NCBI GenBank assembly: GCA_036850595.1 | Contig: CM072161.1 | Span: 16,077,812 to 16,141,811, forward strand | Length of the DNA: 64,000 bases | Direction: 5' to 3' | Source: Rhyacichthys aspro | Lineage: Eukaryota > Chordata > Actinopteri > Gobiiformes > Rhyacichthyidae | Part shown: positions 13,494 to 27,100 of the stretch, piece by piece | Layout of the letters: each line of letters starts with the position of its first letter | Position numbering within the stretch: the stretch's first letter is position 1 | Made by a program: the position numbers and the translations under genes | Notes under the pieces: model-generated | What the model was told of the DNA's origin: nothing | Seen by the model: the letters and a program-made list of their open reading frames with translations, nothing else | Database searches by the model: none

Positions 13494-14619
13494 TCAGCTG
13501 AGGAGATAATCGATCATTGCAGCGGAGATTTCCAGATCGGACAGGTTGAAGTCGCCCAAATCCTGGAGGCACAAGTCGGAGAGATCAGACTCAGACTCTT
13601 CGGACATGTGTTTGCCCCGTTGGGTGAACACTTGTTGTTTCGGAGTGCTCAGGACGCTCTCCTTTGTCACGGGACTGTGTTTTGTTTCATCACAGCAACT
13701 CTCCAGCGGCAGACATTCAGAAACATTTTCCAGGAAAGCCTCCAGGTCCTCTGGGATGTCCCACTCACTGAGCGAGCTGTGAAGGAAAGCGTCCCCGCAG
13801 AAGTCGCTCAGGTCCGGCGTCTCCAAGTAACCGTCTCCATGGCGACCGCACAGTGACCCGGGCACCGCGGCCTGGTCCGGGGATGCGGGCGTGGGTAGAG
13901 ACAGGGCCCGGGCCTCCAGGATGCCCGAGAGCAGGCTGGACTGGGGACACCTGGAAGCGGGGTAACCGGGGGGAGAGTGCAGGCTTTGTGGGACCTGGGC
14001 GAATGGGGGGCTCGGAGGGGTGTAGGTGAAGTGCTGGTAGGACTCCGGGCTGGACTTTGGGGTCTCCCGTGTTGGCTTCTTGCTCTTGAAATAGCGTGCA
14101 CGGCGATTCTGAAACCACACCTAAGAAGAAATAAAACAGTCTCGTTAGTTTCATTAAAACACAAATCCACTTTAAACGGTTCTGTTCATGTAGGGTTACT
14201 CCATGTTGCAGACCACGCTTCTTACCTGGATTTTTGACTCGGGCAGGCCGGTCAGAGAGGCCAGGGACTCCTTGATTTTAATATCAGGGTACTGTGTGAT
14301 AGAAAAGGCCCTCTCTAACTCGGTCAGCTGCGCCTTGCTGAAGGTGGTGCGCTTCCTGCGGCGCTGAGTGTCTGGACGCATGGTGTATGGCGCATCACTT
14401 GACACTAAAAGGACACAATAATAACAGGTCAGTGTCTGTAGATGAGTTTGGGTGTAACTAAAATACAAACGATAAAATGATCCAAATAAATGCTGGGTAA
14501 ATTGACTCACCTCTCCTGGGATTGTGTGCGTAATCCTCAATGTTGTTCAGATCCAGGCAGGTGTTGGACCAGTAAAACGCGTTCATCTCAGGGACAGTGA
14601 AATCCATGCCGTATGCCAT
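13494..14619 (-). CDS. sebox: SEBOX paired-like homeodomain transcription factor
   Basis: Nuclear DNA-binding protein of the paired-like homeobox class; in vertebrates Sebox acts in oocytes and early mesendoderm. Three exons join in phase: 14619-14511, 14404-14226, 14120-13494, for 304 residues. The homeodomain spans about residues 51-110, with the basic arm (RRRKRTTFSKAQ) and first helices in exon 2 and the recognition helix VWFQNRRARY opening exon 3; homeodomain position 50 is Gln (Q100) and position 51 Asn (N101). The C-terminal half is Ser/Pro-rich then acidic. The start chosen is ATG at 14619; an upstream in-frame ATG at 14694 lies next to the TATA box and so should be untranscribed. The intron between helices 2 and 3 and position beside vtn match sebox of other vertebrates. 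Confidence 0.9.
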
Positions 14620-14698
14620 TTTATTTCCAAGTGCCTTCAAAGTTAATCCGAGATGCTCCTGCTCCACACTGATGAAAGTTGTGCAGACCTCCACTGGG

Positions 14699-14705
14699 TT
14701 TTATA
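14699..14705 (-). promoter_or_regulatory. sebox: sebox TATA box
   Basis: TATAAAA on the minus strand about 80 bp upstream of the sebox start codon. Transcription would start near 14670-14675, giving a leader of about 50 nt. Confidence 0.6.
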
Positions 14706-17700
14706 CTTTGGGAGACAGACACCAATCAGACAGGCCGCACCCACATACTCGCAGATCTAAAGTGCATATTGCCCGCTTTACAAACGCGTGCCTTTGATGT
14801 GGTGCACACCTATTACCCTCTGCCCTCCTAATAGCCGTGTGTTTGATCCCCAATGAGCCATTAACGTGCCCATTTAGACTGGACGAGCTTTAGGGCCCCT
14901 GAGCACCGAGAGTTTTTGGGGAATGCTTCTTTTACGCAATACAACTATAATACTTTGGAAACTTAATGGTGAAACTAAACTTTCCCGCACACTTAGACCC
15001 AGTCAATGTTTATGTATTGCAAAGTTACATTACATTAACATGTGGAGCGTTTTGGCTTAAAGTTAGACCTGTATCTCTCATTTTACAGCACAAATTCATC
15101 ACTTTATATTCACTGTTTGCCTTTTTTTTCTAACGCTTGAGCTGCATTTGGAGCATTTCTGTTGACAGGTAAACCGACAGTGACACCTTTTGACACACTT
15201 TGAAGCCTCAGTCTGCTCTACATCCTCTCCTGTCCTGCTCAGTGCCTCCTGGTGCGCATCAGAAACAAATCCCTACAGCCTGAAGTGCGCACTTGTGTGT
15301 GCACAGTGTGGAAGTGTATTGAAGGTGCTGTCGGAGTGTGAGGCTTCAGTCAGCTATAATGTGTCGAGGTGACAAACCGGGATACTGCCTCTGCTTCCTG
15401 GTCGGCTGCGTTTCCACCGATGGAGACATCAAAACAGCGGATTGCGCACAGTGCAATGGACAGACTGACACTATATTACTGTACAACTCACTGATAAAAC
15501 GGTTTTAATGTGACATGCAACTTGATCTTACATTTTATCCAACTTTAATGACTTCTTTATAATGCATCAATTAAAAGATGGTTTATACATTGTTTTTGTC
15601 AAATTGCGCATTGTTTTGGCTCAGATGTAACAGTTCATTTAAGTTAGAGAGATTTTATAACGTATTTTAATAAGATCTCAATAAAATGTGACTGTATTGT
15701 AGTTGTTTTCACACCATAACAGTCCATAGGTCATCACCTGGGTCGTAAACTATTGAGATCACGTAATATGAGAACTATTTTGCATCCATAAACATAAAGA
15801 TGCTCAAGTATGATGCGTTAACATTGGCCATTGACTCAGATTACCAAAGCAGTATTAAACAAAAGCGCCAATCAGAGGAACAATAGCGGCCATTATGAAT
15901 ATAACTCACAGTGCTGACCGTCACATGACTAACATGACACCAATAACGTATCGATACCAATAATAGAGGGGCATCGAAACCGGGTCACATGCGGCCACTT
16001 CAGGCTGACAGATGGCCATCAACAAGGTCATCTGTCAAACGAACATGCTGCAACATGTGAGACAGAGCAGAGGTCAGAATGAACACAAGAAAAGATTTGA
16101 TTTCTTTGGGCAAGTGCAAGTCAAGACATTCAAGATGCAAAAATATGGTCCAGTAATGAGGTCTATTCACTAGATGGCACTATTACCAATAGTAATAATA
16201 TCATTTTAGTGTTCCCATAAGTGTTGCATCCCATTAAAAGTGCACTCCAAGAATAATGTTTGTGGTTGTTGTTGTAGCCTATTCAAAATGCAAAAAAAAT
16301 AAAAAATTCTCTTTAATAATGCAACTCATGCAAAACATATAGTATGTTTGGAGAAATCTGCATGACTCATTTGGCTTTTTTAAATCCCAAGAAAATATTT
16401 GTGGAGATTGAACAGCTGTCTCTAACTGTAATCTATTCAATAAAACTGAGAAAACCATGTCATTTGTTTAAATACTTCAGACAAGAGAAGTATCTGGCGA
16501 CTCTTCTAGGTCACTTTTGCATTAACCTTTGGTCAAATTAGGAACAGAAGTGACGAGCAAAATAAGGAGACATATTTTTTAATTTATCGTGTGAACTCAT
16601 TGGATGAAAGACAGACGAAGTATTTTTCTGAGCCTGCAATGTATCGGGTTTGTTGGGTTCAGGTTTTATCCCAATTTAGCTTCATATCATTTACATGTTC
16701 TCTGTATTTGACTTTTATATTACACACATACTAATTAGCCATTTTTATAGACAATAAAGTAGCCTTCAGTCTTCAGTAAAGTCTCAGTGCATAGTCTCAT
16801 TAGGCATCTGCACTACTGACCTTTACAGTCAGCATCATTCATTTTTATTATAAAAAACTGTCCCCCATATTAAGTGCTTAATAACTGGTATATAAAGAGT
16901 TATTTTTACATATGTAACTGTGTATAAACTATTAATAAGCTCTCATAATGTGGTTCGACAAGGAACGGGTCATCATTACTTTTTTCAACTATATGATACT
17001 ACCTTAATAATGACTTACAGAAACCATTAAAAACCATAGACCATTTGTAAATCTTCCATAAGGAACTTGTTGCAAAGTGGAACCAAAACAGCTGAAACTG
17101 AGTTAAAGTTCGACAAGGTCCCAAAAGTGCATTCCTTTCTCAACTCAAAATCCTGCTCTAAAAAAAGCTACCACTTTGGTTTGACCTTTATTCCTTAATC
17201 TAGTAACATTTGATTCATACTTGACCTGAACCACTGCAAACTATACCCCTGCTTTCACAATACACAAACTGTTCTTTCTTTTCAGAGTTTATACCTTACA
17301 AACTCAGGTGTGCACACAGAAAACCTTGGTCCACACTCAGTCCTCTCTCAGAAATCAGGCTCGACACTCAGGTGTGAATGACGCTGTGGCCTGCTCTGCC
17401 TCACCTCAACCGCAGCGCTGCTTCCTTCACAATACACAAACACCACTCCGCGGGCCGCTGTTTGATGTGGAAACCCTGTCCACATTTCCTGTGAACCTGA
17501 CAGATTTTTGGGCCCGGTCCACGAGCAGTGCTCCGTGCCGTAAAGGCCTCGCTGGATCTGAGAAGTGGAAGCTGAGTGTGATTCAAGCTTGGCGCTGGAT
17601 TAAAGAGAGACTGGCTTTAGGACATCAACAGGGATGATTTAGTGCAGCTATAGCTGTAAAATAGATGGATGTTACAGCTTTGGAGGAATGTGAAGGAACA

Positions 17701-17925
17701 GAGCATATATCCTTCATATTTAGCAGATCTGTGAGACCAATGACTCTGAAAGGAGATTCTGAAATGTTAAAGAAGTTATAGGAATATCAGGATATGGACA
17801 CTGGGCTAATATCACATATATACAGACAAAAACACACATCCTATAGGCTACTATGTGCTATTAGCTTTCTACTTTTTGGATTCTTGAGAAAAATAAAGTG
17901 GTACAGTGTTGTGTTACAATACAAT

Positions 17926-17949
17926 AAAAAAAAAAAAAAAAAAAAAAAA
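17926..17949. repeat. Poly(A) tract of 24 bases
   Basis: A pure run of A preceded by CAAT, so that AATAAA overlaps its start. It could be a simple repeat or the tail of an old retroposed transcript; no parent gene was recognised in the 300 bp before it. Confidence 0.6.
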
Positions 17950-18974
17950 CAATAATAGGAGGTCTTGACTGACACCCAAGAAAAATCTATGGCTGAGTTT
18001 TTCCTTACCCTGATGGAGGGTCAAAGGTCAGGGGATGTTGTCTAATAGACTGTTGTGATATTGGGTGAAAGAAAAATAAATGTATGTAATAAATGTATGT
18101 ATTTAACAATAAGAGGGCATAAAAGATGTATAATAGTGAGGCTTCTTTTGGGAGTTTCAAAAGAAAACAGAATAGGACAAGCACTACCTAAAGCCATCTT
18201 TATAGGAAAGGCTGTAAATGTCCCTTTATGTTTTCATCTTACTCATTGTGCAACTTTAGATTAAAACATACCAATCATTTTGACCTTGTAGCTGTCCTGA
18301 AACTACTCCCTCACTACTAGCCTTATGTTGAGCTGAATTTAGTTTTTTTTTTGTTGTGTAAATAGTGGGTTGTGACTAAATGATCAGGATAAAATGTAGC
18401 CTTGTTTACACTGGGACAGTACGGTGCAGGTCAGGTCGGTTCAGATGTGTTTCCGTTACCAAAAGGGGTCCCGGAAAAGTGTAGTATACCACTTTGGGGA
18501 TGCCTTGGCTTGAGCCTATGATGAGACCAGTTACAACCAGCCTGCACGGTGTCTCAGGAGGGGATTGTTACTTTTATGAGTACAATCTGTAACAAAAAAT
18601 GTGCAGGAGTCTGTCTAGAAAAAATCTTCTGGGTGCTTTACACATGAGTTGATACCATTCTAAACATTAACAGCATAATTATTTTACATTTATCATATAT
18701 AGCTCTACATAAATAATGGGTGGTGGCGTGTTACTGTCAAGACTTTACAGTCACAGAAGTCAATACACAAAGACTGCTTGGTCAGTGCTACACACTACAA
18801 AGAACATCTGAGATAAGCCAAAGCCTCTCGTTTGTGATGCTTTGTTGTTCTTTTTTAGCCTTTTCTCATCTCTCCTTTTATCTCAGCCCTGACAGATTTT
18901 GCACCTGAACTTCCCTGTAACACAGTGTACTATATACAGTTGATTTTGGGAAGGAAAATGCCTTTGAAACCGCA

Positions 18975-18998
18975 GGGTCAGGGTCAGGGTCAGGGTCA
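18975..18998 (+). repeat. Four tandem GGGTCA hexamers
   Basis: Four perfect direct copies of GGGTCA with no spacer, followed by GGGTAG. Each unit matches a nuclear-receptor half site (RGGTCA), but the arrangement is equally explained as a short microsatellite. Confidence 0.6.
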
Positions 18999-19544
18999 GG
19001 GTAGTTTTATAGTGTTGTGTGTGTAATTTTTCATGCCAACTTATAGGCCTATGGTGTGGCCTCTTGGGACTTTAGGGCAAGTGGAAATCTTAATGTATCT
19101 AAATATTGGTTTACACACTGCTCTGGGGCAAACAGTAACAATTTTTAGTTGGGAATTTCTGTGTTGATTGACTAATGAATGGAAAAAAGAGTCACATGAT
19201 GCTGAATGTTTAGGGAAGCAGTGGGTCTGTGATGGTTTTCGTTTATCCAAGCTGTAGTGCACTAAATCAGTAAAGGTAGGCACATATTTCACAGCTTTAA
19301 GACGTTCTGAATCCAGCAAAAATGTGAGCATGCAAATACTAGCCTAATGTGTTTGAGTTTGTCACTAGCATGCAAAATCATTACCTTTACAGTTCCATTT
19401 CACTTCAAAAAATGTGGCTTAAAAGTGCAATAATTGCCTCTTGGATGTTGGAGGGTAGTTTGACCACATCTTGCTCAAACTGTTGTATCTTATCTTTCTC
19501 AATTTATTCATGCAATATTGGGATTAAAAAGGCTTTACTGTTGA

Positions 19545-19729
19545 AGCCTGGAGGAAGCCTGTTACTTCCCGGAGGCAGGCGGAGAGTCCGGCCCCTGAGG
19601 GCGGGACCTAACGGGGAGCCACTGCTGTGCGTCCGCCTCCGTCTCAGTCCGCTGCTCCGCTGCTCCGTTCAACATCAGACCCTCCAAGGACCGCGAGAAA
19701 ACACCACTAAACATACCAGGTAGGAATAA
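19545..19729 (+). promoter_or_regulatory. aldh3a2: Likely aldh3a2 promoter and noncoding first exon
   Basis: A GC- and CpG-rich block in otherwise AT-rich DNA, ending in a good splice donor after ACATACCAG at 19729 (GTAGGA follows). The first coding exon of aldh3a2 begins at a splice acceptor one base before its ATG (21107), so a noncoding upstream exon is needed; this is the best candidate. The transcription start was not determined. Confidence 0.5.
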
Positions 19730-21107
19730 AACTGTCACATCTAACCGTGCCGTTCATTTAGTTTTATTTATAGGCCTAAAACTGTTTTTTAGCTTGACAG
19801 AGAGCGAATAGCGGAAATGTGTGCGCTTTGGACTTTGTTATTGGGACTTTGAGAAGTGAGGCTCCTGTTGCTCAATTCTGAAACGGAATTTCAATATTTT
19901 ACATGCAAAACAAAGCAATTAGTCCATAAAGTGGTGGCTATTACATAATAATAACAATGGGAGGCCTGTATCGCTTTGGAAGCAACTGCTCTAACTACTG
20001 CCCTCACGATGTGTTAATGCGCTATAGTGTGATACTAAGTTGTCATATAGGCTTCTTGTGCCTGTACCTTTAACAATGACCCAATGGTTGTAATGGTTTC
20101 CTGTTACACTCCTAAACCAGTGCATTTTCTATAAACAAAGACAGCCGGGACAACACGCTGCACCATTTGGCTGGAGGCTCATTCAGAGGCAGCCCAGATC
20201 TGCTCAGTGTCAGGAGGGTTCATTCAACACTTCTACTAATGCTTTTAATGCAATAACAGTGTTTCTGGTCATCAATGTGTTACATAAAGTATATTATCTC
20301 TCTTTTCAGATGTACTCGAGCTGTCAAACTCAAACCTGGGTGAACTGTGGGGCATTAGCTGGAGTTACATAATGTCCAAGAAGGTTTAACTAAGTGGGAC
20401 TGATTTGTTATGAGTATAATATGGAGGATTTTAATGAAACATGTATCTATTGCCCCAATGGAAATCAATATTAACCCACACCTATTGTATGTTCGTCTAT
20501 GACAATATTTGAATGTGCATCTCTCTAAAATAATATACAGCAAAAAGGCCTGCACAGTGTATCCTAAATTTACAATTTAACATTCGTACAAAGCCTTAAA
20601 TCAAACTGATGCATCAAAATAATCAATCATTTAATAATGCTTTGACGAATAAAAGTCCACCCAGAGCCTCTCCTCATCCTTTCTTTATATTTTCAAAATC
20701 AGTTTTACTTTGTGGAAGAGTATTTAAATATCACAGCTCATTATTATTACATTATTCAAAATAGTTAACGTATATTGCATGTTTTCTAATATTGTGAGGA
20801 AAACATATGTGACAGATGTCTTGAGTTGAACTGTTTAACCCTTTAACACAGAGTTATATATAAAACCACTCAGACCAGTCCTGTGTTAATATTTGTAATA
20901 CAGCACACGGTGTCTTTGCTGTGCCACCGAGACTGCAACTGCTCCCAAACTAAATGTCAGTACTCTTTCACCAGCAGCCGTTTACTTTCTGTCACTCCCA
21001 CCTCAGCAGACCTTTAGCTGATTATTCTAAAGCGATAAAGTGTCTTTTGAACACAGGTTATCATAGGATCTGCAGGAGAACGGCCTGAAACTGTTTGTTT
21101 TGGCAGG

Positions 21108-24100
21108 ATGTCCCAGGAGCAGCAGGCAGTGGCTCGTGCCAGGAAGGCCTTCGAAACAGGCCGATCCAAATCTTTAGACTACCGCATCATGCAGCTGAAG
21201 AACCTCCAGAGATTATTCACCGAGAGAGAAAAGGAGATCGCGGACGCCATGAAGAAAGACCTCAACAAGGTGACAACATAATTAAAGCACTCAAGACACT
21301 GCGCGGCTTTTTGTGGTTTTTACTCCGATTTAGGTATTGTTTTGGCAAAGTTTCTCATATTTCCACACCTGAAATTACTGAGGAATATCAGTGTCAGACT
21401 TGAACAGTTACAGTAATGTGCTATGGACTGTACAGAAATGTTCTTTGTGTTGGTAAATTTTTAATAAGTGGACTGAGAATTATATTTAAGTTGCTAAATT
21501 TTGATGTAACAGTATGTAACTTCTGACTGTAAAACACATAGACCCAAAATCATCAGACTGGTCTTAACGTCATTTTAATGGTTCCTGATGTGAAAAAAAC
21601 AAAATAACCCCTGATGAAGACTTGTTTAATCAGTCTTTTATCTTCCAAAGCAGCCCTAGTGCCTCAGTTTTTTTTTGTTAGCTCTTCTGTCTACATTGCA
21701 CACTTCCTTACCAACAGTGTTTTAAGTGACGTGACATGTTCATTCTTTGCCAGAGCGAGGTCAGCACCCAGCTTTATGAAACCATGGGTCTGGAGGGTGA
21801 GATCAACCTGGTCATCAAAAACCTGAAGAAATGGGCTGCTCCTCGTCCCGTGAAGAAGAACCTGCTGACCATCTCTGACACGGTCTACATCCAGCCCGAG
21901 CCGCTGGGCGTGGTGCTGATCATCGGGGCCTGGAACTACCCCTGGGCCGTCACCATCCAGCCGCTCATCGGGGCCATCGCTGCCGGTACTGTGGCTGTCG
22001 CTGTGTGAGAGAGGACTGTGATAAAGTGGAGTGTGTGAAAGTGGAGTCTGTGAATGTGTGTCGTAACAGAAAGAGTGATCACATCTTTATCTGATGTCAG
22101 CTTTGGTCTGGTCTGATATAAACTCTGAGAAGGGACAGCGGTCTTGCTCCATAAAGACTGAATGCTGTTATACCACATTTAACAACAAAATACATACATG
22201 AGAAAGACTTAAGCCTCTTAGACAGATATCATTTTGGATATAGATAGTAAACAGTGAGAGAGGCTTTGAACCTGGACTGCTCTGCTTCATGAGGCGTGGG
22301 CTGCACCAGATGAGCCACTGAGCACTCCCAAAACGTGAAATCTTTAAATCAAACCACAACACATAAACACAAATCGATGCATAAACTGCTTAGTGCACCA
22401 GGAGGGACACAAAGGCCACAGAGCATCTGCTTGAGGGGCTCATGCTCCAAACTCCAAACAGGCCCACCGGGGGCTCGACTCCAGCCCAACACCAAATACC
22501 CAGGACAGCAGGCCAAAGACCTCCTCTAGTAGTACACATCTGACACATATTAAAACCATATTAGATTATATTATAGAAACAAAGTACCAGAAATTTTAAC
22601 GTTGCTAAAAAAAGACACTATTTTATCATATGTAGTGTAGTACAAATGTTTATTTTCTCAGTAGGGAGCCATCTAGTACTGTTTTTAATCCTAGACCTGA
22701 TGTCTGTTATGATTAAAGTCCTCTTTAATAATTTGCATATAGCACACCACTTTAATTGTATTTATACAGAAATACTTTAGGACAAAAGTTATCACCAGAA
22801 AACCCAATGAATTCCTCCCAAAACAAACAGGACAGAAAGAACAAACTCTTTTAACATCTAAAAACTACCATCGCCTCTTTGTGGATTTGAAATAGTTTTA
22901 AATTTGAGAACACGGTGAAGAGCAGTAAAGAAAAGTTCCCTTTTTATTTAGCCATTACTCAATAGTTTATTACTCAACATGTTGTTAGTGGGTTAAAGGC
23001 TCTTTATAGCAGCTATGAGATCACAAGGAGCAGCAACAAACACATATGTAGTAAATGATATACCCCACAATGTATGGCCTTAGCATTAATCTATAAGTGG
23101 GCCTTGGGTGATGTCTCTAATCTGAGTATGGTTCCTATCAGCTCTGGTTCAAAGGACAAAGGTCAGCTCAGAGTTAATCACCAGTTCTCATTGTAATCAT
23201 TTTAAAAAGCTGTTTTAACCTCTTTCTAAAAGGGTCTAATGTGAGTTTTTCGTGTAAAAATGACCTCTGTGCCCTTTTTACCTGTGAATGTTTAACAAAT
23301 AATTCCAGTCCCTCTCAGCACAAAGGTTTTTAAACATAACTCAATGTAACTCAGTTTGAATTAGAGCCGAAGGAATTTTAATTTAATTTAGACAAAGCCA
23401 GTTTCTGACAAATTTCTCATTGCAGTCACAGCAGGTGTTTGCTCTGAGTGGACTTTAGCCGTGCTTTATCAGAAGCTGCGTGAGTGTTTATATCCACCCA
23501 GTAGGTCACAGGTCTTCTCCAATCAGACTCAAGGATCACCCAAATAAAAATTGTTGGATTTTTTTGGCACATTTTCAAGGCATTTTTGGCCTCCAATGGA
23601 AAGAAAAAGACATAACATGTATTTGGTCTATCTGTGTTTGTGTATCTGTGTTACAATCTGGCTCTAACGTCATCATCAAACTTTATTACAGACTCACAGT
23701 CCAGATTAAAAGACAGCACAATACATATATACATGCACACATACCTATTAAAACAAACTATAGCAAACAATTGTGCCTTCACAGCTTGGACTGGTAACGT
23801 CGAGTCATATTATTAGATATTAGTTAAGCTCATGATTATTGTATTACTGGATTAATTTAGCTGTTACATAAATATATGCATGTCATCACAAACAACTCCC
23901 ATCTCTGTCTTTTCAATAAAATCCTCACAATGTTGCTGTAGGCTACGTGACAATTGGCTTTTTTATAGTTTGACCATAAGTGTGCAGTGTACAGTGGTGT
24001 ACAGTAGGCCTTGAAGCATAAAACATGCAATAAGTGAACACACTGGGGTTGTCACATCTGTTTATGCAAAACGTGGTTTGTGAGACTGGATACACTTTTC

Positions 24101-27100
24101 AATCTTTTCAAAAACAGTGAGGATGTTTTGTTCTGTTAATGACATCCTCCCAACAGAGTTTATCTCTCTTCTTTCCTCAGGAGGCGTATCACAATAACAA
24201 CATTTTTACATGAGGACAGATTTCAATGTCCTCTACCCACATTTGATGTTCTCACATTAACAATTTTTGCTGGATTTTGTACAATGTGTAACAATATGAA
24301 TGAACCAGTCAGAGAGAGTTGAGTATGCTGGCCCTGAACACAGCAGCAATACTTCACATTGTTACAAAACTATCATTAGTTAGACATCATTTAGCCTCTG
24401 TGCCCTTAACTGTGGTTGAAGCTGTATAAAACCAGCCCATTGTGATGCCTTAAATGTCACCCATGTCACATTTAAGTGTCTGATTATGGCGTCATGACTG
24501 AAATTCTGCCTTTGTTTTTCAGGTAACGCGGCTGTAGTGAAGCCGTCTGAGGTCTGCGTTCACACTGCGAAGGTCATGGAGGAACTGCTGCCCGTTTACA
24601 TCGACAAAGTAAGAATACCTGAATACACAATGAACACAGTCCCTCATAAATAAAAGCAACTCTTGATGGTTTCTTTATATTTTTAGGAGCTATACCCGGT
24701 GGTGACAGGAGGAGTGCCCGAGACCCAGGAGCTTTTACGACAGCGCTTTGATCACATCTTTTACACCGGGAACAGCATGGTGGGCAAAATCATCATGGAG
24801 GCCGCAGCCAAGCACCTAACGCCCGTCACTTTGGAGCTGGGCGGCAAGAGTCCCTGCTACATCGATAAGAGCTGTGACATTAGCATAGCCTGCAGGTAGG
24901 ACAGGAGCTAAACCCAATGCTGCTTTGTTATTTACCGCTTTAATAAAGTGTGTTTGTGCTTTCTTTACACTAAACAGACGGGTCGCGTGGGGAAAGTACT
25001 CAAACTGTGGCCAAACCTGCATCGCTCCCGACTACATTTTGTGTGAACCAAGTATCCAGGATCGGGTCATTTCGGAGGTCAACAAAGCCATTAAGGTATA
25101 AAGGGGTGTATGCAGTGCAATATTACCCATATTTATTCATTTAAATGACGAGAAAGCAAAAACACTGCAGGTAAAAGTGCTCCAAAGCGGTGTTGTACTA
25201 CACACTATTGCAGAGTGTTGAATGAAGTTTGCTTTATGGGAGGGCAAACAAACATCAGAAAAGGATCAAACACACATGGCCTTTAATGGTCGTAAATCTT
25301 TAAAACAATGAGAGTGTTTATTATCTGTTGTTGTGAGACAAGCAGCCCTTTTTTGTGGTCTGTCAATACAAAATAGGGCAACAGAAACATCAGCAATACA
25401 GTGTTCCTATTCATCCTGGAAAACCTTGAAATTGATGACCCGGAAATAGTTTTGAGGCTGCTGTAGTTTGAGTTTGATCCTCTGAGTTTGCTGTAATTTG
25501 AGTTTTGACCCTCTGAGGCTGCTGTAGTTTGAGTTTTTACCTTCTGTGTCTGCTGTAGTTTGAGTTTTTACCTTCTGTGTCTGCTGTAGTTTGAGTTTTG
25601 ACCCTCTGAGGTTGCTGTAGTTTGAGATTTGACCCTCTGACCTCCATCTCTCTAGGTTTTCCTCCACCTGCTCTCTGTTCTAACTACAGATCACAGTGTC
25701 ATCCGCAAACATTGTAGTCCATGGAGAGTCCTTAAATAGAAATAAATGAAATAAAATAAGAATGAATACAATGCATTTTACAGGAAGTACAATAAATCCT
25801 ATGTTACTTTTACTAGCACCAAAAGAAAACCATAGCTTCTCCATTACTACATTATTTAACAACTCAACATATTAGAAAGTATTTCTAATGTTGTCCAGCT
25901 TTACAAACTCATCTTTATTGTTAATTGTCAGGAGTTCTACACAGACAACCCACAGACCTGTCCCGACTACGGACGCATCATCAACCAGAGGCACTTTAAG
26001 AGGATAATGGCCATGTTGGACGACAGTACGGTGGCTGCAGGAGGAGCCAATGACGAGTCAGACTGCTACATCGGTAATTCAGCTGCTCTAAATGATCTAT
26101 TCAAAAAAAAAGTTGAATAGGAACGGTTTTGATGCTTCTCTGTTGTGTATAGCTCCTACAGTTCTACGGGACGTGAAGCCTGACGCCAAAGTGATGCAGG
26201 AGGAGATTTTCGGACCCGTCCTTCCCATCGTCACCGTCGGTGGTCTGGACGAAGCCATACAGTTCATCAACAAAGGAGAAAAACCTCTGGCTCTTTACGT
26301 TTTTACCCCAGATGAAAAGGTTTGGTGCCATCTGTAACGTCACAAAAACTCACCAAGACTGGCTAAAGACTGACATTCATTCCTCGTCTCTGCAGATAAT
26401 ACAGAGGATGATCGATGAGACGTCCAGTGGAGGACTCTTGGCCAACGACTGCTTGGTTCATTACTCAGTCAGCTCTCTGCCTTTTGGAGGAGTCGGTGAG
26501 GAAACACAGATAACAAAAATATTCAAAGATATTTAATGATGAAAAAAAATAAGGTTAGTTTTTGACGTAGGGCAGTTTTATAGCTCTCAATACATCTCCA
26601 ACGTCAGAAGAACAGTGAACGGGAAATCAAATTCCACGTTCATTTGTTTAATCTTTCTTTACTGCTTTACAGAAAATTCACAATGACATTCAATCCCTAT
26701 GTGATAAAAATATTAGGCTTTTGGGGTATTCTTTCAGTGAGAGGCAGAGTCTGTTCACAATAAAGCAGTAACAAAACCAGGTGTACTAGTTTTAAGTAAT
26801 TACCTGCTTCCATATTGCTGTCTGAAAAGAAAGGCCCGAGCTGATTATGTAACAAAAGGTCACTGTGCATTTAATTTTGACCCCCTTTTTTTAAATAATT
26901 CACCCTTTTACTCTCATCTTAGACACTGAGGACTCTAAATGAAGACCACAAGAGATACCTGTGTAACTCTTTAACATTGTCCAACCAAAAGATAACATTT
27001 TAGGCTGTTTTCCTAGGTCTCATTACTCTGTGGATTTGGTCCTGAATTGTTTAATATGATCACGACTACAACCCTAGTTTTTAATTTTTCTCTGTGTTGT

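Larger units (their letters stand above)
14706..19544. other. Gene-poor region between sebox and aldh3a2
   Basis: No gene recognised. The first 700 bp should hold the sebox upstream control region. A GC-richer block at about 17320-17640 has an open frame of about 109 codons with no recognisable domain. A 24-base A-run at 17926-17949 and a short GGGTCA tandem at 18975-18998 are listed separately. The rest is AT-rich without visible structure. Confidence 0.45.

Noticed and set aside
14620..14694. Longer sebox start (MEVCTTF...)
   Set aside because: The ATG lies directly beside the TATA box and upstream of any transcription start it could give, so the start at 14619 was kept.
18975..18998. Nuclear receptor response element array
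   Set aside because: Half sites without spacing or orientation typical of functional elements and far from any promoter; a simple hexamer repeat is enough.
25407..25667. Minus-strand frame with a 31-residue repeat
   Set aside because: Produced by a 31-bp intronic minisatellite; the protein repeat length equals three DNA units.
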